Source: Isoetes taiwanensis (taxonomy: Eukaryota; Streptophyta; Lycopodiopsida; Isoetales; Isoetaceae). Taken from it: a stretch of DNA of 64,000 nt. How positions within the stretch are numbered: position 1 is the first letter of the stretch; each line of letters starts with the position of its first letter. Positions 1-7,702 of the stretch are shown in pieces. The notes beneath the pieces were generated by a model, which was not told the origin of the DNA, did not search any database, and saw only the letters and a list, made by a program, of their open reading frames with translations. The translations under genes and the position numbers were made by a program. The stretch is from assembly GCA_021234155.1 (NCBI GenBank), contig JAJEKV010000033.1, forward strand, positions 6,810,635 through 6,874,634, in the 5' to 3' direction.

Positions 1-321
1 GATACTAACAGAAGTGGCTAATTGTGAGGAGGTGGCACTATCCCTAGAGGAACTGCGACGACGTTTAGAATGGGGCCTCCTCTGTGCAGGTACAGGGCTG
101 GTCTCAGGTACAGCTGGCTGTGGTGAAGGTGGACTTGGGGGTAGCGGAGGTAACTCCGGTCTGTCTTCTTGTATATGCTGTGGTGGGTTGGCATGCAACA
201 CATAAGCTTGTAACTCGCCTAATTGTCTCTTCATTAACATAAGTTCCTGTTCAGGTGTTAGTCTACTGGCATTTGAGGGTGTCTGCCAGGCGGGGTTGCG
301 TTCACCGTCTATATCCAACAT
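1..321 (-). CDS. gag N-terminus of copy 1, partial (runs off the window)
   Basis: From an ATG at 321-319 the minus strand stays open to base 1, about 107 codons with no stop. The protein starts MLDIDGERNPAW. It has a segment LTPEQELMLMKRQLGELQ that matches the layout of the copy 2 gag start (MTPEEEISQMRTDLEQIK), then a Pro-rich stretch and a basic-serine tract (SKRRRSSSRDS) like KRSKRRRSSSPESS in copy 2. Gag forms the particle shell; this is only its N-terminal part, before any capsid core or zinc knuckle. It is the third or fourth gene after the LTR, downstream of the two accessory genes. The start codon is the first ATG in frame after a long non-coding gap. Confidence 0.7.
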   Translation of the reverse strand, partial: MLDIDGERNPAWQTPSNASRLTPEQELMLMKRQLGELQAYVLHANPPQHIQEDRPELPPLPPSPPSPQPAVPETSPVPAQRRPHSKRRRSSSRDSATSSQLATSVSI

Positions 322-678
322 AAAAAGGTATAAGCGGAATTATACTGATATAAGGTCTCACAAAAATGCCATTTTGGATAGGTTAGAGAAAGAATACAAG
401 AAAAATACCATGGCAAAGATCCTTATTACAGGTGAAAACAGTCATTACATTAATGTTCAGTACATTGATAGTGACAGAAGTGAATACAAAGACATACTAC
501 AAGAACAGGTATTATACATTGGACATTTGAAGCTCAACTCACATATAACATCAAAAGAACAAAACTGAGGGGACCGGGCCTAGGGGTTCGCAAATGGGTA
601 CAAGATTGAATAGCGAACACTTTCACGTACAGCCCTAACGAGCTTGTAACGTGCCCAGGCCTGGACTATAACAGATTG
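322..678. other. Spacer between ORF-C and gag of copy 1
   Basis: No coding frame with family support is seen here. A 90-codon plus-strand frame at 296-568 overlaps the gag start in antisense and has no recognisable domain. The stretch may hold a leader or splice acceptor for gag, but no clear motif is visible. Confidence 0.4.
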
Positions 679-1068
679 TTAATCTAGCTTTGGACTAATA
701 ATAAGGAGATTAAAAAGCCTCCTTAATGCATAGAAGATTTGCCACAGGTGGTCGTTGGCATCCTCGAAAGCTTCGTGCCTTGACATGTCCCAATAGTCCC
801 ATGTGCGGCGAAGAGTTTGCTTCAGATCCTCGAAGGCCCGTTCCCTGAGAATGTTGACTATCTCCATCCCCTTGGCCGGATCATAGGGCTTCCCTGGTGG
901 TGCGGGTTCTATCTCGTAACCTTCGTCCCATTCCGGGTACTCCCCGTACCTTTGGCCATAGTCCTGGTCAGGCGGCCCTGGATCATCCCTCCTTATCAGG
1001 TCGGGAATTCTCTCTTCATATTCTTCGAGTGTCTCTTCTGTAAGACAGTAGAAATGAATATAGAACAT
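679..1068 (-). CDS. ORF-C, small acidic protein of copy 1 (129 aa)
   Basis: An ATG-to-TAA frame of 129 codons lies between the acidic gene ORF-A and gag. I do not recognise a family. The N-terminal half is acidic and rich in Pro, Tyr and Gly (a PPDQDYGQRYGEYPEWDEGYE segment spans about residues 32-53). The C-terminal half is predicted helical with many charged and aromatic residues (RRTWDYWDMSRHEAFEDAND). No signal peptide or membrane segment is apparent. In copy 2 the matching interval (56.40-56.57 kb) is only about 170 bp and has no counterpart, so the gene is either specific to copy 1 or lost in copy 2. It could also be a chance frame. Confidence 0.4.
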   Translation of the reverse strand: MFYIHFYCLTEETLEEYEERIPDLIRRDDPGPPDQDYGQRYGEYPEWDEGYEIEPAPPGKPYDPAKGMEIVNILRERAFEDLKQTLRRTWDYWDMSRHEAFEDANDHLWQIFYALRRLFNLLIISPKLD

Positions 1069-1263
1069 TGAACAATTTTGTTATACCCTAAACTCCAATA
1101 GATAGAAGAACGCATCATGGAAGAGAACCGTTTTAATTGTATTCGTTGATACAATAGTCACACTTGATAAGAAGATGGTATATTATAACTATAGAATGGC
1201 TAAAGAAAATGCCAAACCAAAATTGTACAACTATACGTAATGCAAAATGCGTAATACAATTAT

Positions 1264-3190
1264 CTAAGAGTTAGGTCCCCCTTCTTCATCCTTAGGCCGA
1301 GGAGGTGGTGGCGGCGGTCGGTGTCGTAGCAGAGTCACCCCTGGGTCTACTGTGGCAGCCGCAATGGAGGCAACCTCCGGCGGATAGGCAACAGCCAACG
1401 GGGCCGCCGTCAGGAGCTTCATACTCATCCAAGGGGCAATGTCCTGTCCCAAGGCCGTCAGGTACATAAGTAAACGTACGATAGGGAAGCTTCTTGTGCC
1501 CGGCCAATGTGGAAAGAGCATGGATGGTCCACCATGAAGCTTCGGCCTCCGGCCCTAAATCTCGGGCTATAAAAAGAACTTGCCCCTGTCGAAAAGCTGA
1601 TAAGAAGAAGCGAGTAAGGTGGTTTCCCAATACCTTCCCTTGCGGGGTCTCTGACGTGGCCACCTCCTTGTCTAAGTCCATAGGGACTTCTTCTTCCTTA
1701 AGTTCTTGCTGCTCTTCCTTCAAGTGAGCAGGATTATGGTATAGATCCTCTCCCTCCTCATCCGAATCGGAGGGAACCTCGACCATATTAATATTTGGGA
1801 CATGAGGTCCCATAGCTGTAAAGGCATCCGGTGAAGGCTGAGAGGCCGGATCCTACATCACCAGCTCCCGAAGTCGTAACAAAGTCTCAGCTGGCTCTAT
1901 GGTCTCCTGGTGGAATTGGAGTAACTGCTGCACCTCCGGAGGAAGCTCAATAGGAGCGAAGTCTATGAAGTCATCCATACAGTACTCCGCTAGCTCATAG
2001 AGTACATGGTCCTTACGCCGGCGCTTGAATCCGGCCACCATGTGATAGGTCCAGATGATATCATTCAAGAGAAGATATTCTTGCCCTTGGTACAACTGGG
2101 AGGGCGTCTAGCCCTGACAAGCGTGCAGCTTGTTCCCGGCGTGGTGGCATCTCCTCTGCCAACTGCTTCCAACGGGCGAAGTCACCCATGCCTATATGTT
2201 CTTCTTCTCCCTCCTCGGAAGATTCAGGAAGTTTGCCTTTCTCTGCAGGCAAAGTCTCATCCTCAACATATTGATCCATGAGGATGGCTAAGGCGAAGGC
2301 AACTTCAAGATATTGTCGCCCCTGATGCTGTACAACGGGCAGGTGCTTGCCCCATCTAAGCTTTCCCTTCAGCACATCATACGCGTGGGTGTCGCCCCCA
2401 TTAGGGTTTTTTTGAGATTAAAAAAGGGCCTTCAAAACATGCCAACTAAGCCAAATGAAGATAAATGAACTACCAATCAGAAATCAGAGCCTGACGGGTC
2501 CAGTCAGCAAAACTGTTATAACTAACTCACTGGATCACATTTTCTAGCATAACTGTTGATAGAAAAGTCCAAATGAGCTCTCGTTTAGTGCAATAGATAG
2601 ATCTCGTTGAGATCTTTCCAACCTTAGATGCCTTGCACATATTTTAACTACTTATGATTGTCAAAACTCCAAAAAATATGGTTTTTATCATTTTTTACTA
2701 TCCTACAGGGCTAAAAGATATGCAAACCACCCAAGGTTGGAAAGATCTCAATGAGATCTATCTATTGCACCAAACAAGAGCTCATTTGGACTTTTCTATC
2801 ACCATTTATGCTAGAAAATGTGATCCAGTGAGTTAGTTATAACTATTTTGCTGACTGGATTACCAGTTCTATTTTCTGATTGGTAGTTCATATAGCTTAA
2901 TCAGCAATTCTTAGAAGGCCCTTTTATGATCTCATAAAAACCCCTAATGCTAACATATCCCGGACCACCTCCCGTTCTAGGTACAACTGGGGAGGATCCC
3001 CAAGAGGAATACACAAAGGAAGCATCTCCTCTGTGTAAAACTCTAGGAATCCGGCATAGTCTGGGTGCCGCTGCATGTTAGTGATGAGATCAAGGCGCTG
3101 ACATAGCAAGGGGCGCAACAGGTCGAAGGGCACTTGCGGATCCCAATGCTCTCCGTCTTGGTACCATGCAAGTAGGTCGGTGGCTGCCAT
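1264..3190 (-). pseudogene. ORF-A of copy 1: acidic accessory protein, broken
   Basis: Minus-strand pieces at 3190-2924, 2375-2061, 2095-1853, 1813-1292 and 1521-1264 align in order with ORF-A of copy 2. Shared landmarks are a helical N-terminus, a GRQYLEVAFALAILM segment matching TKYFSYTAALAIFL, a YLLLNDI ... DDFI pair matching YLLLSDI ... DDFI, and a C-terminal TRFFLSAFRQGQVLFIARDL segment matching RQYYLPLLMDGRIAVIHRKF. The protein is Glu/Asp-rich and no known domain is recognised. The start ATG at 3190 (MAATDLLAWYQDG) lies 75-80 bp after a TATA-like box. The gene is interrupted by a foldback element (2398-2946) and by at least two frameshifts, near 2095 and 1500. The function is unknown; its fixed place next to the H3-fold gene suggests a joint role. 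Confidence 0.7.
2398..2946. mobile_element. Foldback or MITE-like element with long inverted arms
   Basis: The left arm (about 2398-2640) and right arm (about 2710-2946) are inverted copies of each other. The left end reads TAGGG, a T-run, GAGAT and AAAAAAGGGCCTTC; the right end reads GAAGGCCCTTTTATG, then ATCTCATAAAAACCCC. Inner landmarks also mirror, such as AGATCTCGTTGAGATCT against AGATCTCAATGAGATCT, and CACTGGATCACATTTTCTAG against CTAGAAAATGTGATCCAGTG. The unpaired centre is about 70 bp. It splits ORF-A of copy 1, so it inserted after that element. A TA may be duplicated at the ends, but I cannot fix the target duplication or the superfamily. Confidence 0.75.
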
Positions 3191-3264
3191 GGCGCTGGAA
3201 GGGAGAAGGAAGGAAGAAAAGCAGATATAACAAATGAAATGAAACTTTGAAGATCCTTTTTAAC

Positions 3265-3290
3265 CCCTTTTATTTATGCTGACGTCAGCA
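3265..3290 (-). promoter_or_regulatory. ACGT palindrome plus TATA-like box upstream of ORF-A, copy 1
   Basis: TGCTGACGTCAGCA at 3277-3290 is a perfect 14-bp palindrome containing TGACGTCA, the classic bZIP/CRE core. On the minus strand it is followed at once by ATAAATAAAAGG (3276-3265), a TATA-like box. The ORF-A ATG is at 3190, about 75 bp downstream. That spacing fits an internal promoter for ORF-A. It parallels the TATA boxes found before each accessory gene of copy 2. Confidence 0.55.
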
Positions 3291-3394
3291 TTTTCGTACT
3301 TAATACAAAATAAAAGGTTCTTAATACAAAATAAAAAGTTTTTTTATTAAATATCAAAAAAAATATTTACAATGTGAAACCCCTGCAAAATGTG

Positions 3395-4406
3395 CTAAGG
3401 ATGCTCCCCCCGAATCCTGCGGGCGAGGGCTAAATCCTTAGGCATTATGGTGACCCTCTTTGCGTGGATCGCGCAAAGATTGGCGTCACCAAAGAGTGCC
3501 ACCAGATAAGCCTCCGCAGCCTCTTGGAGCGCCAAGATGGCAAAAGTCTGGAAGCGGAGGTCGGTTTTGAACTCTTGGGCGATCTCCCGAACCAACCTCT
3601 GAAAGGGAAGCTTCCGTATCAGAAGTTGGGTGGACTTTTGAAACTTACGGATCTCCCATAAGGCGACAGTGCCGGGTCAGTACCGGTGGGGTTTCCTTTG
3701 GGCAGCAGGGTCGGGTGGCCCCAACAACTGGTCGGGACGCATCCACCCGCTCCTGCCTCCGACTGGAGCTCGCGTTCTTCCCAAAAGCCCCGACAGTCTT
3801 TAGTTTTTCCTTGTATTGACTGCCGGACTTCCGAGCCACGGACTTCCTCCGGTGCTTAATGGTCGTGTGCTCGGTTGGGGTTGGGCCCTGCCCACTCCTG
3901 GATGCCCCTTCCCCCTGCTGGTCCGACTGCTCTTGCCGAGCCTTCTCCTCCTTCTCCCACTGGGTCCTCTCCTGCTCGTCCCTAAACTCCTGAGCCCTCC
4001 TAAGGTCTTCCTCAACTTCCCGGTACCGACGCTCTACGATGCGGCGAAGGAGCTCGGCGTGGTACCGGTTGGGCCGCTGGGCCATATCTATCTGAATCGT
4101 TATTAAGTAATCAATGCTGATATCAGGGATCTCCCCCCATATGAAGCTGTGGGAATCCTCGTCCCATCGGTATGGGGGAATCTCGATCGCCCTGCCATCT
4201 ATGACGGCGACTCCATCCCCTAGATACATGTACTCTCGACTTCGAGCCGCCGTATCGACTCGCTCTATCTCCCTGTGGTCATCCTCCCTGGCCAAGTTTC
4301 TGATACGGTCGGCCTCATCCCTTATGTCCTCCTCCTCGGTGTGTCCTTCACATTCAGGAGGGTAGAACTTAATCAGCATCATGACCAAGTCAGGTTGCTC
4401 GGCCAT
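3395..4406 (-). pseudogene. ORF-B of copy 1: coiled-coil protein fused to a histone H3 core, broken
   Basis: From the ATG at 4406 (MAEQPDLVMML) one frame runs to 3645: an acidic N-terminus, a Glu/Arg-rich helical stretch (LLRRIVERRYREVEEDLRR), then a basic linker containing KSVARKSGS. A +1 frame covering about 3705-3395 encodes a near-canonical histone H3: KPHRY, stop, [76 protein letters not shown]. The helices alphaN and alpha1-3 and the C-terminus are all present, which is about 93 residues of H3 as in normal H3. Breaks are a frameshift between the two parts and a TGA at 3677-3679 where H3 has Arg. Host H3 genes carry no such N-terminal fusion. The same domain in the same place in copy 2 argues that the H3 core belongs to the element. 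Confidence 0.88.
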
Positions 4407-4560
4407 GGTGTAAGGAAGCTGGCGGAGGTTCAATCGGATCAGAAACGACACCCTACTACATCAACCTAGCACATGACCAAACATCCAAGAACTAAACAAT
4501 CACTCTAGCTTAATTACTACCTAACTACCAAACTAACGAGTTAGGGTTTGGTCAGTGCTA

Positions 4561-4582
4561 TGATTTCGAACAATCGAAATCA
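4561..4582. repeat. 22-bp palindrome beside the PBS of copy 1
   Basis: Arms TGATTTCGA and TCGAAATCA are separated by ACAA. The core GATTTCGA/TCGAAATC is the same as the inner stem of the 67-bp palindromes of copy 2, at 58588 for example. Confidence 0.6.
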
Positions 4583-4584
4583 CG

Positions 4585-4596
4585 GCTCTGATACCA
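4585..4596 (-). other. Primer binding site, initiator-Met tRNA
   Basis: The minus strand reads TGGTATCAGAGC, the standard plant LTR-retrotransposon site complementary to the 3' end of initiator-Met tRNA. It starts one base inside the LTR end, and the same site is at 60742-60753 in copy 2. Confidence 0.92.
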
Positions 4597-4597
4597 C

Positions 4598-5759
4598 TGT
4601 GACGCTCCCTGAATATATACGACCCCTGGACGTATACATACGGGGACTTTCCCCTCCCATGGCAACCATCTTGCCATGAGCAGGGCCCTCCGTCTGACCC
4701 GGGCCATCTACGTAGAGAGGCTCGAGTGAAGGACACGGAGGTGTCATTCGGCCCACGCCTTCGATGGGCTCCTACGTCGCGGAAGCATGAATACAAGGGT
4801 TAGCACACAGCATAAAATATATATAAATAACCACCACGAAGGGTGGCGCATCCATCCAAATACCAACAACAAAGAATATGCATCTAAACCTAAGAAAACA
4901 CCCCAAACCCCAGGCTCTACCCCGGTTCAGACTCCTGTGAGGACGGACTGACGGCTCGGTCTCAAGAGATTAGCAGACAGAGGTATAACCTGGCATTGGC
5001 TGGCATAGAACATCGGCTAGGGTTGTCCACTCCATCCGCCCCTCCTGTGCACACTTTGCAGATGAGTCGATCCACGCTATGGCTTTGCTATAGCCTTCCG
5101 GAGATGCAGACTCAAGATATCACCCTTTTGAGCCTACTCCAGGGTTCATGACGCCCCGGTCTGATGAGGCAGGTCAGGGAAGCGTCCCCTTCCAGGATCA
5201 CAGTGGTTCCATGGGTGAGCTAGAGAATACGTGCCGCATCAGCGACCCCCGCATCCATACCCAACTTACTCACCCTAAATCTACTCAAAGTTGCAATTCA
5301 CAAGCTAAACTACTACTAACCCGTGTTTCGGCTAGAACCATTATCGTGAGGTGCTTCCATATTGCTGTAACTAGGTGGCAGCGACAGCTAGTGGTTGTTC
5401 CATTGATTTGGGGAAGTCAGCAACAGTCCTTGGGCGCTCAACTGCTCCTTGGGCGCTCAACTGGTTCGATTATGGTTGATATGGGGGTGGTGATCCACCT
5501 TAATGGATCCAATTAGAATCCCCATGCTGGCCAATCGAGTTTGGCCAGGTGGCGCTTTCCCAAACCATAATTGGCTTAATTATCCTTCTTAATTATTAAT
5601 TTCCTTAATCATAGGTTATTATCCTTAATGATTAAATTAGCATAGCTAATCCCTTTTAGGTCAATCCCCTAGGTTACCATACCCCATAGTGGCGTATCTA
5701 TACCGGGTGACGTGTCAATGTATTTATACGTATACCGTATAAATACTTGGAATGTCACA
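4598..5759 (-). repeat. 5' LTR of copy 1
   Basis: On the minus strand the LTR begins TGTGACATTCC (5759) and ends GGAGCGTCACA (4598), so it has the inverted termini TGTGAC/GTCACA. It is about 1162 bp long and abuts the PBS. A 45-bp block at 5018-5062 is identical to 49395-49439 in the copy 2 LTR, although most of the two LTRs has diverged. The partner 3' LTR lies outside the window. Confidence 0.85.
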
Positions 5760-7290
5760 TCTGTTAGCAACAAAGCAGAGGCAACCACTACAGATGAAAG
5801 CATTATTGCAGCCAAACAAACATGGCAAAACTACAAGATCAAGCTACTCTCTACACTATCAACCAACTTAAATGATTCTACCTGCTTCGGCAACTCAATG
5901 CCAATATCAGGTAAAGCCAATCCCTCAAACAATGTTCCCTTGTCTCAAGATTGCGGCCACCAAAATCATCACCCTTACCAACCATATCAATCATATCGAC
6001 ATCTTCCACAATGCAACTGCCAAGATCTCCATGATTCTCATTTACCAACAATCAATCCAACTATCAACAATAACCAACACATGAATTCTTGATCATGTTG
6101 GCTCGGGAAATACATCAGTTCTTGCTCCCTTTGGCCTTGGAACACAGTGATCCATACCATCACCAATAAACTCATGATACTTCCTCGTCTTTAAAACCTT
6201 AGCTTCTTCAGTACTATAGGCATCTTGGGAACCCCAAATATATACCAACACTACATCTCTTTTATGAATAGCACAACATTTGGCATTGAATTGAATTCCT
6301 AATACTCTCAGTTCCATACCAAATTTACCTCCACCACCCAACAATCTTAGCAACATATGCACCTAATCTATGTCAAATCAACCTGTTCAAAAAACACAAC
6401 AGATAACTTATAGGCCGCAACATTTTGAGTCTCGATGAAATTTTGGAACCAACAAGGGAAAATTCATTGCATGATGTGTTAATCATGTAATTTTTCTTTC
6501 TAACCAACAGGGAATAATTCATTGACGTGTTAATCATGTAAGACGTAAACTGTCAACATTGGGCTCTGTCTAGAAATAGTAGACACTGCATTTTTCCAAA
6601 CATAAAGCATGGATACCCTATACGATTTCTGCTCTTTTTCCTGGATTTTTATTTCTTGATAATTTTTGGTTTACCTATTTTAAGTGGCACCGCCCAGACC
6701 TACTCTAACGGAAGTTCTTGAAGCATCAAGACTTCTAATGACTATGCATCAGAAAAAGCCTCCCGAAGCATGAAGATTTTTCCGTCCCTGCCTATGGCCT
6801 CGCCGGAATCCTTCTCGCACAGTTCCTCAGCATGCCATAAGCTGAGCAACTAATAAGCTCGTCGGAATATTGATCGCCATTTCTGGCACAGTATTATAGC
6901 ATTCAAGCTTCGCTGAAGGCCAAGAAGCCGCCAGGGCCATCGCTGCAGGACCCGAAGAAGGAAGATCTCATTTGCAAAACTCTAAACAGGGATGCTGACG
7001 TGGAGGATATCACACACGGCCAAAAATCATAAGGTACCCCTGACTTACGTTTTGCAACGTGCCATCAATCGGTGGTTTCCAACTGGAAACTATCTCTTGG
7101 TGGCACGTTTCCAAATACAAAAAGACAAAGTGCATTCTCATAGGCATATGCATTACATATGTAGTGAAAACAGAAAAGGTTTTATTGGGTTTATAAATAT
7201 CGAGAGATATGTGAGCACAATCAAATTCAAGTAGCTCAAGGGTGGGTTTTGTTGGTACTATGGATGCTTCGAAATGAAAGTTGGTTTCTT
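5760..7290. other. Gene-free stretch
   Basis: There is no supported gene. A 72-codon ATG frame at 5872-6084 (plus) and an 89-codon frame at 6093-6362 (minus) have no recognisable domain. The sequence is AT-rich and looks like ordinary intergenic DNA flanking the LTR element and the LINE. Confidence 0.5.
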
Positions 7291-7302
7291 AAGCTTCGAA
7301 GG
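7291..7302 (+). repeat. Left target site duplication of the three-ORF LINE
   Basis: AAGCTTCGAAGG here matches AAGCTTTGAAGG at 13663-13674 with one C-to-T change at a CpG. The two copies bracket the LINE exactly from its GC-rich start to its A-rich tail. Confidence 0.7.
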
Positions 7303-7327
7303 GGTGAAGTTTCAAGGTAGGGGGGAG

Positions 7328-7702
7328 ATGGACGCTGACGTGGACGTCTTGGCACAGGCGCAGGGACGGGCGGCCGCTGTTGCTGCACGGCAAGCTGCTG
7401 CAGATGCAGACCGAGGGGGCCCAGGTAATGCCTCCATGAGTCGCCCAGCACTGATACAAACAGTATTGCAAGCAAATGTGGCAAAAGCCCCATCTTCCGG
7501 AGAGAGATTGGAAGGAATCGAAGTCAGAAATGAGCTCCAGACAACAAAAAGTTCTGAGACAGAAAGAAACAATAATGGAGGATGTGGAAAAAATGGGGCC
7601 CTTCACAACAAGCTAGCAGAGCTCATGCGACAATCTGCAGTGCAAGTTGAAGCAATAGTAGCTGGGAGAAAGATTGATTGCCAAGAACTAGGTGCAGTAT
7701 GA
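7328..7702 (+). CDS. LINE ORF0, small Ala-rich protein (124 aa)
   Basis: The frame starts at the ATG at 7328 (MDADVDVLAQAQG), 26 bp after the inferred LINE 5' end, and stops at TGA 7700-7702. The N-terminal part is Ala/Gln/Arg-rich (AAAVAARQAAADADRG); the rest is polar and probably helical, ending MRQSAVQVEAIVAGRK. No known domain is seen. Its stop overlaps the ATG of ORF1 as ATGA (7699-7702), the same geometry as the ORF1/ORF2 junction. It may be translated first, with ORF1 made by termination-reinitiation. Alternatively ORF0 and ORF1 were one ORF1 that took a frameshift. Confidence 0.6.
   Translation: MDADVDVLAQAQGRAAAVAARQAAADADRGGPGNASMSRPALIQTVLQANVAKAPSSGERLEGIEVRNELQTTKSSETERNNNGGCGKNGALHNKLAELMRQSAVQVEAIVAGRKIDCQELGAV

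Larger units (their letters stand above)
1..5759 (-). mobile_element. LTR retrotransposon copy 1 (5' part), H3-carrying family
   Basis: On the minus strand the order is 5' LTR (4598-5759), a PBS for initiator-Met tRNA (4585-4596), an H3-fold fusion gene, an acidic gene, a small ORF, and the start of gag running off the left edge. The same order (LTR, PBS, H3-fold gene, acidic gene, gag) is found in the complete element at 49001-62398, which is a chromovirus. Protein similarity between the copies is recognisable but low, so these are two lineages of one family. The pol region and 3' LTR of this copy lie outside the window, so its Ty3/Gypsy class is inferred from copy 2 and from the PBS. Confidence 0.85.

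Noticed and set aside
296-568. Plus-strand 90-codon frame
   Set aside because: It is antisense to the gag start and spacer of copy 1, with no recognised domain.
3800-4015. Arg-rich 71-codon minus-strand frame
   Set aside because: It is an overlapping frame of the H3 fusion gene with no support in copy 2.
6093-6362. Minus-strand 89-codon frame as a host gene
   Set aside because: There is no domain and no splice or promoter context, and it starts near repeat-poor AT-rich DNA. The support is too weak.
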